The notes below the pieces were generated by a model. That model was given only the letters and a program-made list of their open reading frames with translations. It was not told the DNA's origin and ran no database searches. A program made the position numbers and the translations under genes. Below are positions 46,717-58,151 of a stretch of 64,000 bases of DNA, one piece after another (the stretch's first letter is position 1; every line of letters starts with the position of its first letter). The stretch is from Branchiostoma floridae (Eukaryota; Chordata; Leptocardii; Amphioxiformes; Branchiostomatidae): assembly GCF_000003815.2 (NCBI RefSeq), contig NC_049983.1:22284809-22348808 (forward strand), given 5' to 3'.

Positions 46717-46915
46717 GGCTAAGGTCACATTTCCAAACCGTGGATGGCCGGGATGTTTTAAGAAACGAAAAATTAAAATATATACCTAGAAATATACACA
46801 TATTATGCCCATGAATCTTATTTTGACATTTTGTGCATTTTAGTATATTTTATATCATTCTTTTTGCTCCCGAAAGCTGCCCGGCCGGGCCCCGGTTTGG
46901 AAATGTGACCTAAGC
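46717..46915. mobile_element. MITE with CATTTCCAAACCG inverted termini
   Basis: Left AGGTCACATTTCCAAACCG, right CGGTTTGGAAATGTGACCT, a perfect 19-bp inverted repeat. Interior 'ATATTTTATATCATTC' matches the copy at 7639-7822. Confidence 0.85.
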
Positions 46916-47429
46916 CTTAGAGGTTAACAGCCACATTGTTACTAAGCTCTCTGGGTAGGGGACCCAGTCTGAGCCCCTGACAGCAAAGATTGTGTAACAC
47001 AGCAGCAGACCTGTCCATCCATCCATCCCAGGATGAAAATTGCTTGTTGCATTTCATACATTTAGTCCTAAAAGGACTAAGTCCCAGGGGTTGGTCACAA
47101 TGTATGTTATGTAGTCCTTAAAAGGACTGGGTTCATCATATACAGTCAAGGTTCATATACATTGGATATACATTTTGTACAGTGAAGGGCTGAAGGAAGA
47201 GAGTTTTACACTTTCATAACCGTCAGTCCCCTAGCAGTCAACAGTTTTTGCTACAGCTGTCATTATTACTGAACAATATAAACTGTATTTGGTTCCTGCT
47301 CTTGGTGCTGACTTGCTTTCACTGACTTGGTCACCTCTGGGTTGAATGTCTTTTAAGACAAGTGTTTTATTGGGAGTTCTCAGTGCAAAAGACACTTGTC
47401 TTAAAAGTACCACAGACACTGCCATGTTT

Positions 47430-47560
47430 CATAAGTCCAGTGGTTCTGTCTCAGGACCAAGAAGTTTGAATCCCAGCTGTTGTTGTTCACCAACATGCAT
47501 GCTATTGAAAACGGATACAATCCTTAGGATGTTAAGCTGTACATTATCATCGTTCATCGT
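47430..47560 (+). repeat. Possible SINE fragment
   Basis: 'CCAGTGGTTCTGTCTCAGG' followed by AAGTTTGAATCCCAG resembles a tRNA-type A box/B box pair. No clear tail. Confidence 0.35.
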
Positions 47561-48149
47561 TCATCTGGTTACAGTGGTGAGGTACAATACATAAAGTTTC
47601 TCCAGTATGATCTGTCATTCATGGCAGACATTTAGTAATAGTCCAAGCTGTTACTACATGTATGTCTACCGTTCATTCTGATCTTGGAAGGGTTTCTCTG
47701 GTACAATGAACCTATGATAACTGTATATGGCATCCGTCTTTTCTGTCAAGACCGGTGGAAGATGTCTCCTTGAGCTAAACTTTCATGAGAATTTACATCA
47801 CAGTGAAAGAGTTTGCTGTTGAAACAACTGGAAAAGTATCAAATGATGCAAAACAGAGCACAAGTCATGTTTGCATTGTAACATCACCCTATGGGGAACT
47901 CAAAATCAGTTCCAAACTAGAGTTCCTCGAACACATATCTTCGCCAAATAAACAATTTCTATGGAAGATCGTTCTTTTTGAATGATTAATGTGTATAAGT
48001 CCATATGTTATCTAGTCACATGTAGTGGTTGGTTGGATTATGAACATTGTGAGTAGATTAGTCTATTCTGTTGGTGTACATAATGCAGCAAATTTTTTGG
48101 CGATGTGAATGAATGTCTTTGCATAATCAGAACAATTTGTACAGGTATG

Positions 48150-48360
48150 AGGTTACTGTTCTATTTTGTGTTGTCATAATTACTTTCGGAGAGCTGGTTA
48201 TGTTTTGGGTAGCGTTTGTATGTATGTTTGTATGTATGTATGTATGTATGTATGTATGTAGAAACCAGCAAATTGAAGACCGGCTGAATGGATTGAAGTG
48301 ATATTTGGTATGTGGGTAGGTCTTGGAAACCTGGAAACCACAGGAAGTCACGCCGATAAT
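48150..48360 (+). repeat. (TATG)n and truncated element of the GATATTTGGTATG family
   Basis: A (TGTA)n tract at 48218-48260 is followed by 'TGATATTTGGTATGTGGG', the signature phrase of the elements at 31613-33734. Confidence 0.6.
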
Positions 48361-50279
48361 TGCATTCGTCACTCACCAAACCCCGGCCACTGTTGTTCCT
48401 TCCAATTTACGGAACTTTTTAACTCACCAAGGGTCATCTAAGGGCCATATGTAAGGATTGCTACGACCCCCGCCTTGGTGAACGTTTGTTTCAATCTCAT
48501 GAAAATAGAAAGTAAAGTTTTGCAGTAGCGAGTTAAGTCAGAGGTATATTACAGAGTCTAAGGTTATGATTTCTGCGACTGTCCGATGACAGCCGCCTGT
48601 CACCTTTGGCGATTTGTATTTCTCGCAATGATGTCAGTTCTTTCTAGCCGACCTTTCCCTTACAACATGACATCTCTGTTAAGAGTTGAGGAATGCGTGG
48701 ATAATTGACGGTGACCCTTTTGACCTAAGTGCTGTTCCTCAACATGTTGGGTTTGTCTTGTCCCAGCACTTGGTCACTTGTTGTTTTAACCTAGTTCACA
48801 GATGTAAGTACTATGTGTTACAAGCCGTCATTGTTCAATTATGTTATATTACTGACTTTACATAGTGCTTATTCGTTTGTTTAGAACCATGTTGTGTTAC
48901 TGGCACATGGAACACCAAGTTTCCTTGCAGTCCATCATAAGAAAATACACCTGAAGTGTCTCGTAGATATTAGCTCTACATCTTTATATCAAGTGATATT
49001 CGTCAAGTTCCCTCTACTACATTTTTACCGTTCCCATGATATAGTGTTGCTTTTATTGTTGATCTGTATATAGATATAAGCAACACTTGTATATAGATGT
49101 TATATTTCAACTGCTATGAATCCTTTGCTGTGTGCCGTCGTATTGACATCAATTCAGCAAGCTATTTAATTGCTTAATTTTATAGATACGTGTTGGACAC
49201 GGTCAGGCTTTGTATTTTGCTAACATGAACCATGACCATTTATAGGCATTTTTTCAGCCAGTAGTCTCTACCAGACTCCAGCCTGGCGGAATAGTACACG
49301 GATGACCTAGTAACATCCCTGGTCAATCAGAATTTCATGCTTCCAAGACAACGTCTGTTTATCAGGGAGCCTCTGCTTCCACTGGCTCTTTTGACCTACT
49401 TTTTCTCTATTTTTAGACATCTATGGGCCGATTCAAGTCCTTTCAGGTGACTCCGTCACAAGTATTTTTCAACCGTTATAGAAGTTTCCCTAAGTAATTA
49501 TATTAAATTTTATTAAATACAGAGTGATTTATATAATTTGCATCTCATTATGTTGATAATCATCCAAAGTACCTACCTACCAAAAACAAAAAAAATATTC
49601 ATCAATCCCCTCAGGAGTTATCCATCTAAAAAGTTACGAAATATAACACCCACTGCAATTCCAAACAAGCTGCTAGGGGGCCCAAAATTAGACCATTGAC
49701 TCCTAGTACCAACAGCTATCCACCAGTAAAAAATCACGAACCTGGCACTTCTGGAAAATTTAGGCGCAAACTTTGATGCTCACTTGCAGTACCAAAACAA
49801 TTTGCCAGGAGGCCCATTATCGAACTTGACCTTCCTTTCTGTGTCCCCTACCTATCAACCAAATATCATTAACATCCATCAAGAACATCTCGAGTTATCT
49901 TGCTTACAGACAAACGCACTTACATACAAAGCCAGCTACAGCACCAAAGGTAAAAGGTAGCTAAACCATTCTCGCACATGGCAATCCTTTCCACAACCGC
50001 TACAGACCTGCCAAATATCGTGGAAATCGCCCAGCTACATTTTGACTTATGCCTCCCGAAAAAACACCAAAAAAAATACCAAGCTCGCTAATGTACCATA
50101 GGAAAACGCCAGGTAACCCATTTTCGAACTAGGCATGCCTTTAAACAACCGCTACACACCTGCAAAAAATAAAAAAGTTCCATCCACAATTTCTCGAGTT
50201 ATATCCTGTTGACCTACATACAGACCCAAGTCGGCAAAAACATAAGCTTCTTGGCGAAGCTAAAAAGTGAAAAAATAAT

Positions 50280-50460
50280 AATATATAGTAATAATAATAA
50301 TAATAAAAATAATGATATGATAATGATGATAATATTTATAATAGTACTAATAGTAATATTTATAATAGTAATAACAGTAATAATAATAATAATATTTATA
50401 ATAGTAATAGTAATAATAAATGATAATAATAATAACAATAATAATAATAATAATAATAAC
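50280..50460. repeat. (TAA)n-rich microsatellite in left arm
   Basis: AAT/AGT/GAT trinucleotide tract; mirrored in the right arm at about 52511-52691. The Ile/Asn-rich open frames over both are artefacts. Confidence 0.9.
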
Positions 50461-50583
50461 AAGAACAAGAAGTGATCTTAATTATAGATAGACAAAAAAA
50501 ACAATTGTCATCGACTGTATCTGTATAGCCAGTATAACCCCCCTTTGGCGCAACATACCAGCTTCTTTATCTGTATTTAAATT

Positions 50584-50957
50584 GTTATTATAATAGTAAT
50601 AATAATAATGATAATAATAACAATAAGAAAAGTAATAAGAATAAGAATAGTAATAATAGTAATAATAATAATAATTATAGTAACAATAGTAATTATAATA
50701 GTAATAGTAATAATAAAAGTAATAATAATAATAATAATAATAAAAGTAATAATAATGATAATAATAATAAAAGTAATAATAATGATAAAGATAATAATAA
50801 TTATAATAATAAAAGTAATAATAATGATAATAATAATAATAAAAGTAATAATAATGATAAAGATAATAATAATAATAATAATAACAATAGTAATAATAGT
50901 AATAATATTAATAATAGTAATAATGATAGTAACAATAGTAATAATATTAATAATATA
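50584..50957 (-). repeat. (TAATAG/TAA)n microsatellite, probable LINE tail
   Basis: Trinucleotide tract lying 3' of the reverse transcriptase remnant when read on the minus strand. Many CR1/L2-type elements end in short microsatellites, so this may be the element's tail, expanded. Confidence 0.75.
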
Positions 50958-51186
50958 TCAATGGTTTATTCAAAACATACATACATATACATACATACAT
51001 GGACATACTAAAACAACGTTGCAGCCTTTCATACAATGCTGTAAAACTGGCTGAATTAAGTTAGTTTTAGTCTTAAAAGCATCTTAATATATACAATATA
51101 ACATATTTAACAATAATTGCTGCACACAAAGGCTTACATGAGCAGTAATCAAGATTCCATGTAGTAGTCATGTGACTATAAACAGG

Positions 51187-52389
51187 CTATAAATCAGTAT
51201 TTAAGAGTGTGGACAAGTATGGAATAGCACTGTTTCTGTACCTATCATGTCTGGCAAAAGGTATGCTAAGCTCGAGCCCTCGTTTTAAGTCTCTGTTGTG
51301 AACTTCATTACGGGTAGCTGGCAACCAGCTTCGAAAAATGGGTGAATTAAACATGGATTTCGCGAACTTAAGACATAGAAATTCTCTTCTTGCTTTTAAA
51401 GTGTTCATATTTAGCCTACATAGAGCTTCGGTATAACAAGTATATTCGCTGCCCAGAATGATTCTTAGCGCACGTTTTTGTATGCGTTCTAATGCATCCG
51501 ATTGTTGACATGTTAAACCTGGATGCCATACTGGGGCCGCATATTCCATGATAGGTCGGACATATAATAGGTAAATCTCACAGAGATCTTCAGTGCAGAC
51601 ACCAAAGCGTTTTAGTTTTTTAAGCAAAAAAAGGCGACAGCTTCCTTTTTTTATAATGACGTTAGTATGTTTTCCCCATTTCAAGTCCGCAGACATCCAG
51701 ATACCTAGTATACAGGCATCTTCAGTGTATTCCAAGGCTTTGCCATTCAGTAATAACACAGGGGGTAGAGGGGGATCCTTCATGAAGGAAATACACATTA
51801 ATTTGCACTTATCATCGTTCAATGTCATACGGTTTTCGGATGACCATGTATCTAGTTGGTTAATTGTTGTCTGCATTGAGCTCTCTTCACTGAATAATCT
51901 ACTCTCTTTTAACGACAGATCATCAACATACTTCCATCTATCCAGAAAAAATTGCATTGCATCATTCACATATACTAGAAACAGGATCGGCCCTAGTTTT
52001 GTCCCCTGTGGGACACCAGAGGCAATTTTTTCCCAACTGGAAATAACGCCTCGGTACCGGACACATTGTGTACGCTCAGTCAGAAAATCACAAAGCCATG
52101 GTAAAATACAAGTACGCACACCACATGTTAACAATTTACGGATTAAGATAGTATGATCAATTCTATCAAACGCTTTGCTGAAATCAGTCAGCAAAACAGT
52201 GTGGATGCTTTTAGGGGTCTCAGCACCGCGAAGAATTGAATCAATCATACTAATCAAGTAGTGGACAGATGAGCGCCCTTTTCTACTGCCATATTGATTT
52301 GGATCCAGAATTTTGTCAATGTCTTGGAAAATCCATTTTGAAATGAACGATTCAAACGTTTTCATAAAATAACATATATATAATAACAA
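51187..52389 (-). pseudogene. Non-LTR retrotransposon reverse transcriptase (5'-truncated)
   Basis: A 400-residue open frame on the minus strand, running to a stop at 51187. RT landmarks in order: NQYGSRKGRSSVHYL (finger), LLTDFSKAFDRIDH (block with catalytic Asp), SGVPQGTKLGPILFLVYVND (block B), and the active site KYVDDLSL (YVDD rather than YADD), then HPGLTCQQSDALERIQKRA and a C-terminal NSAIPYLSTLLN. No endonuclease domain is present: the frame begins at the right arm of the inverted repeat, so the element is 5'-truncated. Clade probably CR1/L2-like. Unusual in having no internal stop although immobile alone. Confidence 0.8.
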
Positions 52390-53744
52390 TTTAAATACAG
52401 ATAAAGAAGCTGGTATGTTGCGCCAAAGGGGGGTTATACTGGCTATACAGATACAGTCGATGACAATTGTTTTTTTTGTCTATCTATAATTAAGATCACT
52501 TCTTGTTCTTGTTATTATTATTATTATTATTATTGTTATTATTATTATCATTTATTATTACTATTACTATTATAAATATTATTATTATTATTACTGTTAT
52601 TACTATTATAAATATTACTATTAGTACTATTATAAATATTATCATCATTATCATATCATTATTTTTATTATTATTATTATTACTATATATTATTATTTTT
52701 TCACTTTTTAGCTTCGCCAAGAAGCTTATGTTTTTGCCGACTTGGGTCTGTATGTAGGTCAACAGGATATAACTCGAGAAATTGTGGATGGAACTTTTTT
52801 ATTTTTTGCAGGTGTGTAGCGGTTGTTTAAAGGCATGCCTAGTTCGAAAATGGGTTACCTGGCGTTTTCCTATGGTACATTAGCGAGCTTGGTATTTTTT
52901 TTGGTGTTTTTTCGGGAGGCATAAGTCAAAATGTAGCTGGGCGATTTCCACGATATTTGGCAGGTCTGTAGCGGTTGTGGAAAGGATTGCCATGTGCGAG
53001 AATGGTTTAGCTACCTTTTACCTTTGGTGCTGTAGCTGGCTTTGTATGTAAGTGCGTTTGTCTGTAAGCAAGATAACTCGAGATGTTCTTGATGGATGTT
53101 AATGATATTTGGTTGATAGGTAGGGGACACAGAAAGGAAGGTCAAGTTCGATAATGGGCCTCCTGGCAAATTGTTTTGGTACTGCAAGTGAGCATCAAAG
53201 TTTGCGCCTAAATTTTCCAGAAGTGCCAGGTTCGTGATTTTTTACTGGTGGATAGCTGTTGGTACTAGGAGTCAATGGTCTAATTTTGGGCCCCCTAGCA
53301 GCTTGTTTGGAATTGCAGTGGGTGTTATATTTCGTAACTTTTTAGATGGATAACTCCTGAGGGGATTGATGAATATTTTTTTTGTTTTTGGTAGGTAGGT
53401 ACTTTGGATGATTATCAATATGAATGTGGGCACTGGAATAATAATGATGCTGGATGCTGAAAGCCCCTTAACCGCAAAGTTTAACATAAAACCACCACCA
53501 ATTTTCTCAATTCACAACACCTTGTATCGCTGTCATTTTGAGACCACCAGGGTTCTTGTCAGTGCAGTTGAGCATAGGCAACCCTTACGCTGTGATTTGT
53601 ATCCCAATATGCTGTGGTTTGTATCCCTATGCTGTGGTCTGTATTCCCCTATGCTGTAATTGTTTCAACCAGTGTAGGGGGCTGTTCTGTTGTTGCGTAA
53701 CAAAGATGAAAAATCTTGGCTTAATTTCTTTAAATTTCAAGGCC

Positions 53745-54085
53745 TCAAAATGCATGAGACAGCAAAGAAGCTCCATCTTAAGATTGGAATTCCGTTTTTC
53801 CCATTTCGAAATGTGCTAATATTTTCAATATAAAAGCACTTGGTGCAAAGTCTTTACATATGATTGACAAGTATGATGCACAGTTGTGAAATATGATAAT
53901 AACTTTCATGAATATTCATTTTGAAAATTTTCTTCCTGCAGGAATTCCTGCAGGAATTCCTGCAGGAAGCGTTTTTCCTGCAGGAATGCTGCAGGCATTC
54001 CTGCAGAAATTCCTGCAGGAGAAAGGTAAATTCCTGCAGGAAGAATGTTTCCTGCAGGAATTTCTGCAGGAATGGCCTTATAATT
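53745..54085. repeat. CCTGCAGG palindrome array (copy 1)
   Basis: From 53932 to 54072 the sequence is built of TTCCTGCAGGAA palindromes joined by AATT, plus GAATTCC. The flank 53745-53931 ('AAGCTCCATCTTAAGATTGG', 'TTCATGAATATTCATTTTG') is present in inverted orientation at about 63435-63607, so this is one copy of a dispersed repeat. Confidence 0.8.
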
Positions 54086-54089
54086 CATA

Positions 54090-55690
54090 TCTAAATCAAT
54101 GACACTAAGATAGGAGTGCTACACACCGGCAAAAAGTATGCAACAAACGTTTTAGTAGTAGTTTCTCCTATTCATGCAACTTTTTCAACATATACATTTA
54201 CATTTTGTACTACAGTTAAATGTAGAGTATAATCACACCCCGCGCAACATTTCTACCCCCAGTTCAACCTGTATGACCTCACAAGCGCCATGTTCTTGTT
54301 GACTGTCGACGCATCAAAAGCCAGCCAATTTCTCAACAGTTATCATATATAATATCAATGTCACTAAATCCTTCAAAATTATGAGGTAGTCTGGCAACAT
54401 TTTGGAAGCACGACGTGTGCCCGACTCGGGGTGGTCGTGGTCGCAAGTTTGAGTTTAATCCGAATAAATGTGAACGCATTTTTTTAATCCAACAGAAAGC
54501 TTTAATCGGATTCCTCATTTAACTCACTTGTATTTTTTCATTTGAATGGGGTCCAAGTTGCCCATGACATGTTCAACAGTTGTGCCGACAGAGCCATTAC
54601 GGCTGTTCACACATGGGTGTTTTCATCAAATGAAAACTGCTCTATTCGAATGCTCCTTCCATGCATGCAATGATATCTTGTAAATGCAGTACCAAGTTGA
54701 ACGTGGCAAAGAATGAAAGCTCCTTGGTCAGCAACTTGAGATTTGTTTGATCTGGTTGGTCATATTTTGACCATCATGATAAGATTAACACTTGAATTTT
54801 TGTTCCAGAGAATATTTCATAAAGTTTAAAATTGGGCCTAAGAAAGCCAGGGGCTTGCTTCCTCTTGTTGAAAATTCAAGTAAGTATGCGCTATTGTAAT
54901 GCGGGTTCAAAGTAAGGTCAGCTATTGTTCTATAGATATGCAAAGGATGCTGGTGTCCAATTATCAATTATCAAAGGACTAATTATTTCCCAGGTCCAAA
55001 CATCCTGGCTACCTGTAGTGCTGAGGACCTAAGGCCTTCAGAAAGAATCCTGGAACTTGGGGGTACACTATTACAAGAAATTACAGACTGAAGAATTACA
55101 GAATTTCAGAAACCTAAGTTCACTTTTACACTAATCTATTTAAATATGAAATGGTTAAACCTAAAGGGTAAATCAAGGTTGTCTTTGTCAATTTAAAGGT
55201 AAACTATGAATAATTTTTCTTGAAGTTTTGTGAAAATTTGATGGTAATTGTGGACTCCACTTATAATAAGGTAATAAATAGACTGCTCAAACCAAGGAGG
55301 TTTAATATAGGCATCATGGAATGAAGTCAGCACCTCTGTGCCTAATTTCCAATCCAGCTGTGCCTTGCTCAATTTGCCCTTCAAGCTGCGTTACATTTAA
55401 ACAACTGCTCGCTATCAGACCCCCTTCTGTCAGTAATGACCATGGTAAAATCAGACCCGAGTGCTCGAAAATAAAAGCTGGACTGCTTCTAGTTGGGGGG
55501 GCTACTTTCAAAGTTGGTCATTTGGTCGTTTGATACCACTGTTGCACAGTGACTATGACTGCTTCCCAAAAAACCTGGTGCAGGATGAAGACCCAAAAAA
55601 AGTTTGCTTTTGCCCAACTAGTGTAACAGTGGGTTCAAGTAGTTCCTACCGTCCTTGCTAAGGAGCTGTAACAGTGGTGTTCAAGGACTG
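54090..55690. other. Intergenic, nothing recognised
   Basis: About 1.6 kb of AT-rich DNA in which I see no coding exon, RNA gene or clear repeat. Confidence 0.4.
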
Positions 55691-55699
55691 CTAAACCGA

Positions 55700-55833
55700 A
55701 GACGCCTAACGGCTTAAGCCTTTTGGCCGAACGGTTTGCACGTTCGATTTGTGATCCGGCTGCCCGGGTTCGGCGCGGGTTCGAATCCCGGGAGCCGGGG
55801 TGTTGTTTCTTTCTGTTCTTACTCGCCCCTCTG
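55700..55833 (+). repeat. Class II tRNA-like SINE head
   Basis: Reads TGGCCGAACGGTTTGCACG (like the D-arm of tRNA-Ser/Leu), then an anticodon-arm-like stretch, a long variable-arm-like region and the B box GCGGGTTCGAATCCCGGG. The acceptor stem does not pair, so it is not a working tRNA gene. It is followed by 'TGTTGTTTCTTTCTGTTC' and CTCGCCCCTCTG, which recurs beyond the LINE at 57782-57860. Confidence 0.6.
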
Positions 55834-55858
55834 AATTTCTACAGAGCTCTGAGCTTTT

Positions 55859-57457
55859 GTGGCGACAGCGGTAGCGTACAGAGCAGTCTTAGGACCCGCA
55901 CAGTTTTCTTTTAAATTCACAAACATCTCCACTGAGTTCACATACAAGCAGCTCATGAGCATTCCTTTGGGAAAAAGCACTGGTCTGGATGGAATGAGCA
56001 GTAGGCTCATCCGACATGCTGCCCCAATCATAGCAGGACCTCTCACTCACATTTACAACTTATCCCTAACTACAGGCGAAGTTCCAAAGGACTGGAAGAG
56101 AGCCAAGGTTACACCTCTGTTCAAAGACGGGGACAAAACCAGTTGTAGCAACTACAGACCAATTTCAGTCCTGCCAACCTTTATGAAAATTTTTGAGAAA
56201 GCCATACATACACAAGTATACACTTACTGTAAGGACCACAAAATACTGAACAGTTTTCAGTCTGGTTTTAGGCCCGCACACTCAACCACTACAACCCTGG
56301 TTCATGTTACTGACTCCATCATTGAAAATATGGAGAAGGGTCTTGTTACCGGAGCAATCTTTCTTGATCTCAAGAAAGCTTTTGATACGGTATGCCATAA
56401 GATCCTCCTACTCAAGCTAAGAATGTATGGGGTACAAGATAAGGAACTGACATGGTTTTGTTCTTATCTGACAAGCCGATACCAGACTACTGTCGTAAAT
56501 GGAGTCCAGAGTGACTTTCTTGAAGTCACTGTTGGTGTCCCCCAAGGCTCGGTTCTCGGGCCACTCTTGTTTATACTGTACATTAATGATTTGCCTGATT
56601 ATATATCACATGGACAGGTTGTGTTGTATGCTGATGATACTGCACTTTTCTATGCATCTAAAACAGTGAGGGATGTGAATACTTGTCTGAATGCCGACCT
56701 TCGTAATATCGAAACATGGTTACACACAAATAAATTGACACTCAATGTTACTAAATGTAAAGCAATGCTCTTCGGCACAGCGCGTAGGCTGCAGTCAAGT
56801 ACAGAGCAACTGTCAACCACTCTTTCTGGCACCAGTTTGGAAGTTGTCACTAGCTTTAAGTATCTGGGCGTTTGGCTTGATCCTTGCCTAACATGGGAAG
56901 TCCATATTGACAAGTTATGTAATGCAGTCTCGTCAAGACTGGGAGTCTTACGGCGCCTAATTCCTTGTCTACCACAGCGCACTCTTGTTATGTTATTCAA
57001 CGCCATGGTTTTGCCTAAAATGGACTATTGCGATGTGATTTGGGGTAATTGTGGTAAATGTCTATCCGATAGACTACAAAAACTCCAGAACCGGGCAGCT
57101 AGGCTTATTCTTGGTTTAAAATACACCCATCATGTTGGCGTTGATGAGCTATCTGCCTTGGGCTGGAAAACCTTAACATCCAGGAGAAACTTGCACCTGC
57201 TACAATCAATGTACAAGGCAGTTAACAATGAACTTCCTGATTACATCAATAGTTTTCAAAGGACTTCTGACTCTCACAGCTACCCCACCCGACACAGTCA
57301 GAACCTATGCCTCAAACTACCCCTTGTACGGTTAGAATGTGGGAAGCGCAAGTTCTCTTATAGAGGTATTACTGCATGGAACAGTCTTCCACCATCTGTA
57401 AAGACCTGCACGTCAAAATCTACCTTTAGAACCAACTGCAGGGCTTGGCTAGCCTGA
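55859..57457 (+). pseudogene. CR1/jockey-like LINE reverse transcriptase (5'-truncated)
   Basis: Open frame of 532 residues to a TGA at 57455-57457. Landmarks: GKSTGLDGMS, VTPLFKDGD and NYRPISVLP, FQSGFRPAHSTTT, FLDLKKAFDTVCH (catalytic Asp), VGVPQGSVLGPLLFILYIND, active site YADDTA, TLNVTKCKAM, FKYLGVWLD, and the C-terminal YRGITAWNSLPPSV. The apurinic endonuclease and any ORF1 are absent, so the copy is 5'-truncated. The first ATG of the open frame is not meaningful as a start. The RT and C-terminal region look intact, suggesting recent insertion. Tail: AATAAAAATAAAAAAAT ending about 57778. Confidence 0.85.
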
Positions 57458-57778
57458 CCTCTGACCACTCAATGAAACTGACAACTTGATAGTATTTATT
57501 TTGTTACTATTATTATTGTTTTCTTTAGTTTCGTACCATTATTTTTCATTCATCATTTGTATTGATATCATCATCACTAGCAGCATCTATTGTTATGATT
57601 AGTATTATTGTTTGCATCAGTTTCATTACTATTGTTGTCTATTTATGTTTGCCTATGTTTGTGATGAATATGTTTAATTTCTTTTATGTAACACGCAGGG
57701 CTCCACTGAAAAGCAGTGCAAGAGCACTGAGCTTGGACCACCCTGGATAAAGATTACAGAAATAAAAATAAAAAAATA
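57458..57778 (+). mobile_element. 3' UTR and A-rich tail of the LINE
   Basis: Non-coding sequence rich in ATT/ATC, then 'CTGAGCTTGGACCACCC' and an A-rich end with AAATAAAAATAAAAAAA. It joins directly to the SINE-like copy at 57782. Confidence 0.6.
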
Positions 57779-57781
57779 CTG

Positions 57782-57860
57782 GATTTGTGATCCGGCTGCT
57801 GGTTTGAATCCTGGGAGTTGGGATGTTGTTTTTTCTGTTCTACTCGCCCCTCTGGTTGTT
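57782..57860 (+). repeat. Second copy of tRNA-like SINE (5'-truncated)
   Basis: 'GGATTTGTGATCCGGCTGC', then GGTTTGAATCCTGGGAG (B box) and CTACTCGCCCCTCTGG. It matches 55746-55833 with several changes, so the pair are separate copies, not a target duplication. Confidence 0.6.
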
Positions 57861-58151
57861 TCACTGGTTGCCACACCAGATATCGAACCCTTTCTTGAGT
57901 GACAGATAAAGCTCCTTGGTTAATAACAAAGGACACAAAATATGCCAGGAAAGGAATATACACCGGTAAGCTTGTACGGGCTAGACGAGTTCGGCTTTTT
58001 TTTCGGTTAAACTAGGTTACCTCGATGGTTGAAAATATCAGACTAATGGCATTGTGAGAAGGAAAAGGTGCCCAGAGCCCGGAGGAATGACAGGGACAAT
58101 GTCTGCTGTGTCTATGACGTTTGCTTCCCTGGGTCAGTGCTCCCACCAGAG

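Larger units (their letters stand above)
49553..53418. mobile_element. 3.9-kb inverted-repeat structure enclosing a retrotransposon
   Basis: Left arm 49553-50592 and right arm 52379-53418 are inverted copies of exactly equal length (1040 bp) that looked identical wherever I compared them by eye, including long TAA microsatellite tracts. The centre (50593-52378) holds a reverse transcriptase remnant on the minus strand and its ATT-rich tail. A TATG directly flanks both outer ends (49549-49552 and 53419-53422), possibly a 4-bp target duplication. The arms carry the 'ATGATATTTGG' and 'GGGCCCCCTAGCAGC' phrases of the family at 31613-33734, so they are an inverted pair of that family. Confidence 0.8.

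Noticed and set aside
50209-50475. 88-residue Ile/Asn-rich protein, repeated at 52496-52762
   Set aside because: Lies over (TAA)n tracts in the inverted arms; the identical copy only reflects the inverted repeat.
55700-55800. Functional tRNA-Ser/Leu gene
   Set aside because: D-arm-like and B-box sequences are present, but acceptor and T stems do not pair properly and a second decayed copy exists; SINE is the better call.
55859-57457. Host gene or retrovirus
   Set aside because: Motifs are those of a non-LTR (LINE) reverse transcriptase; no LTRs, protease, integrase or envelope are present.
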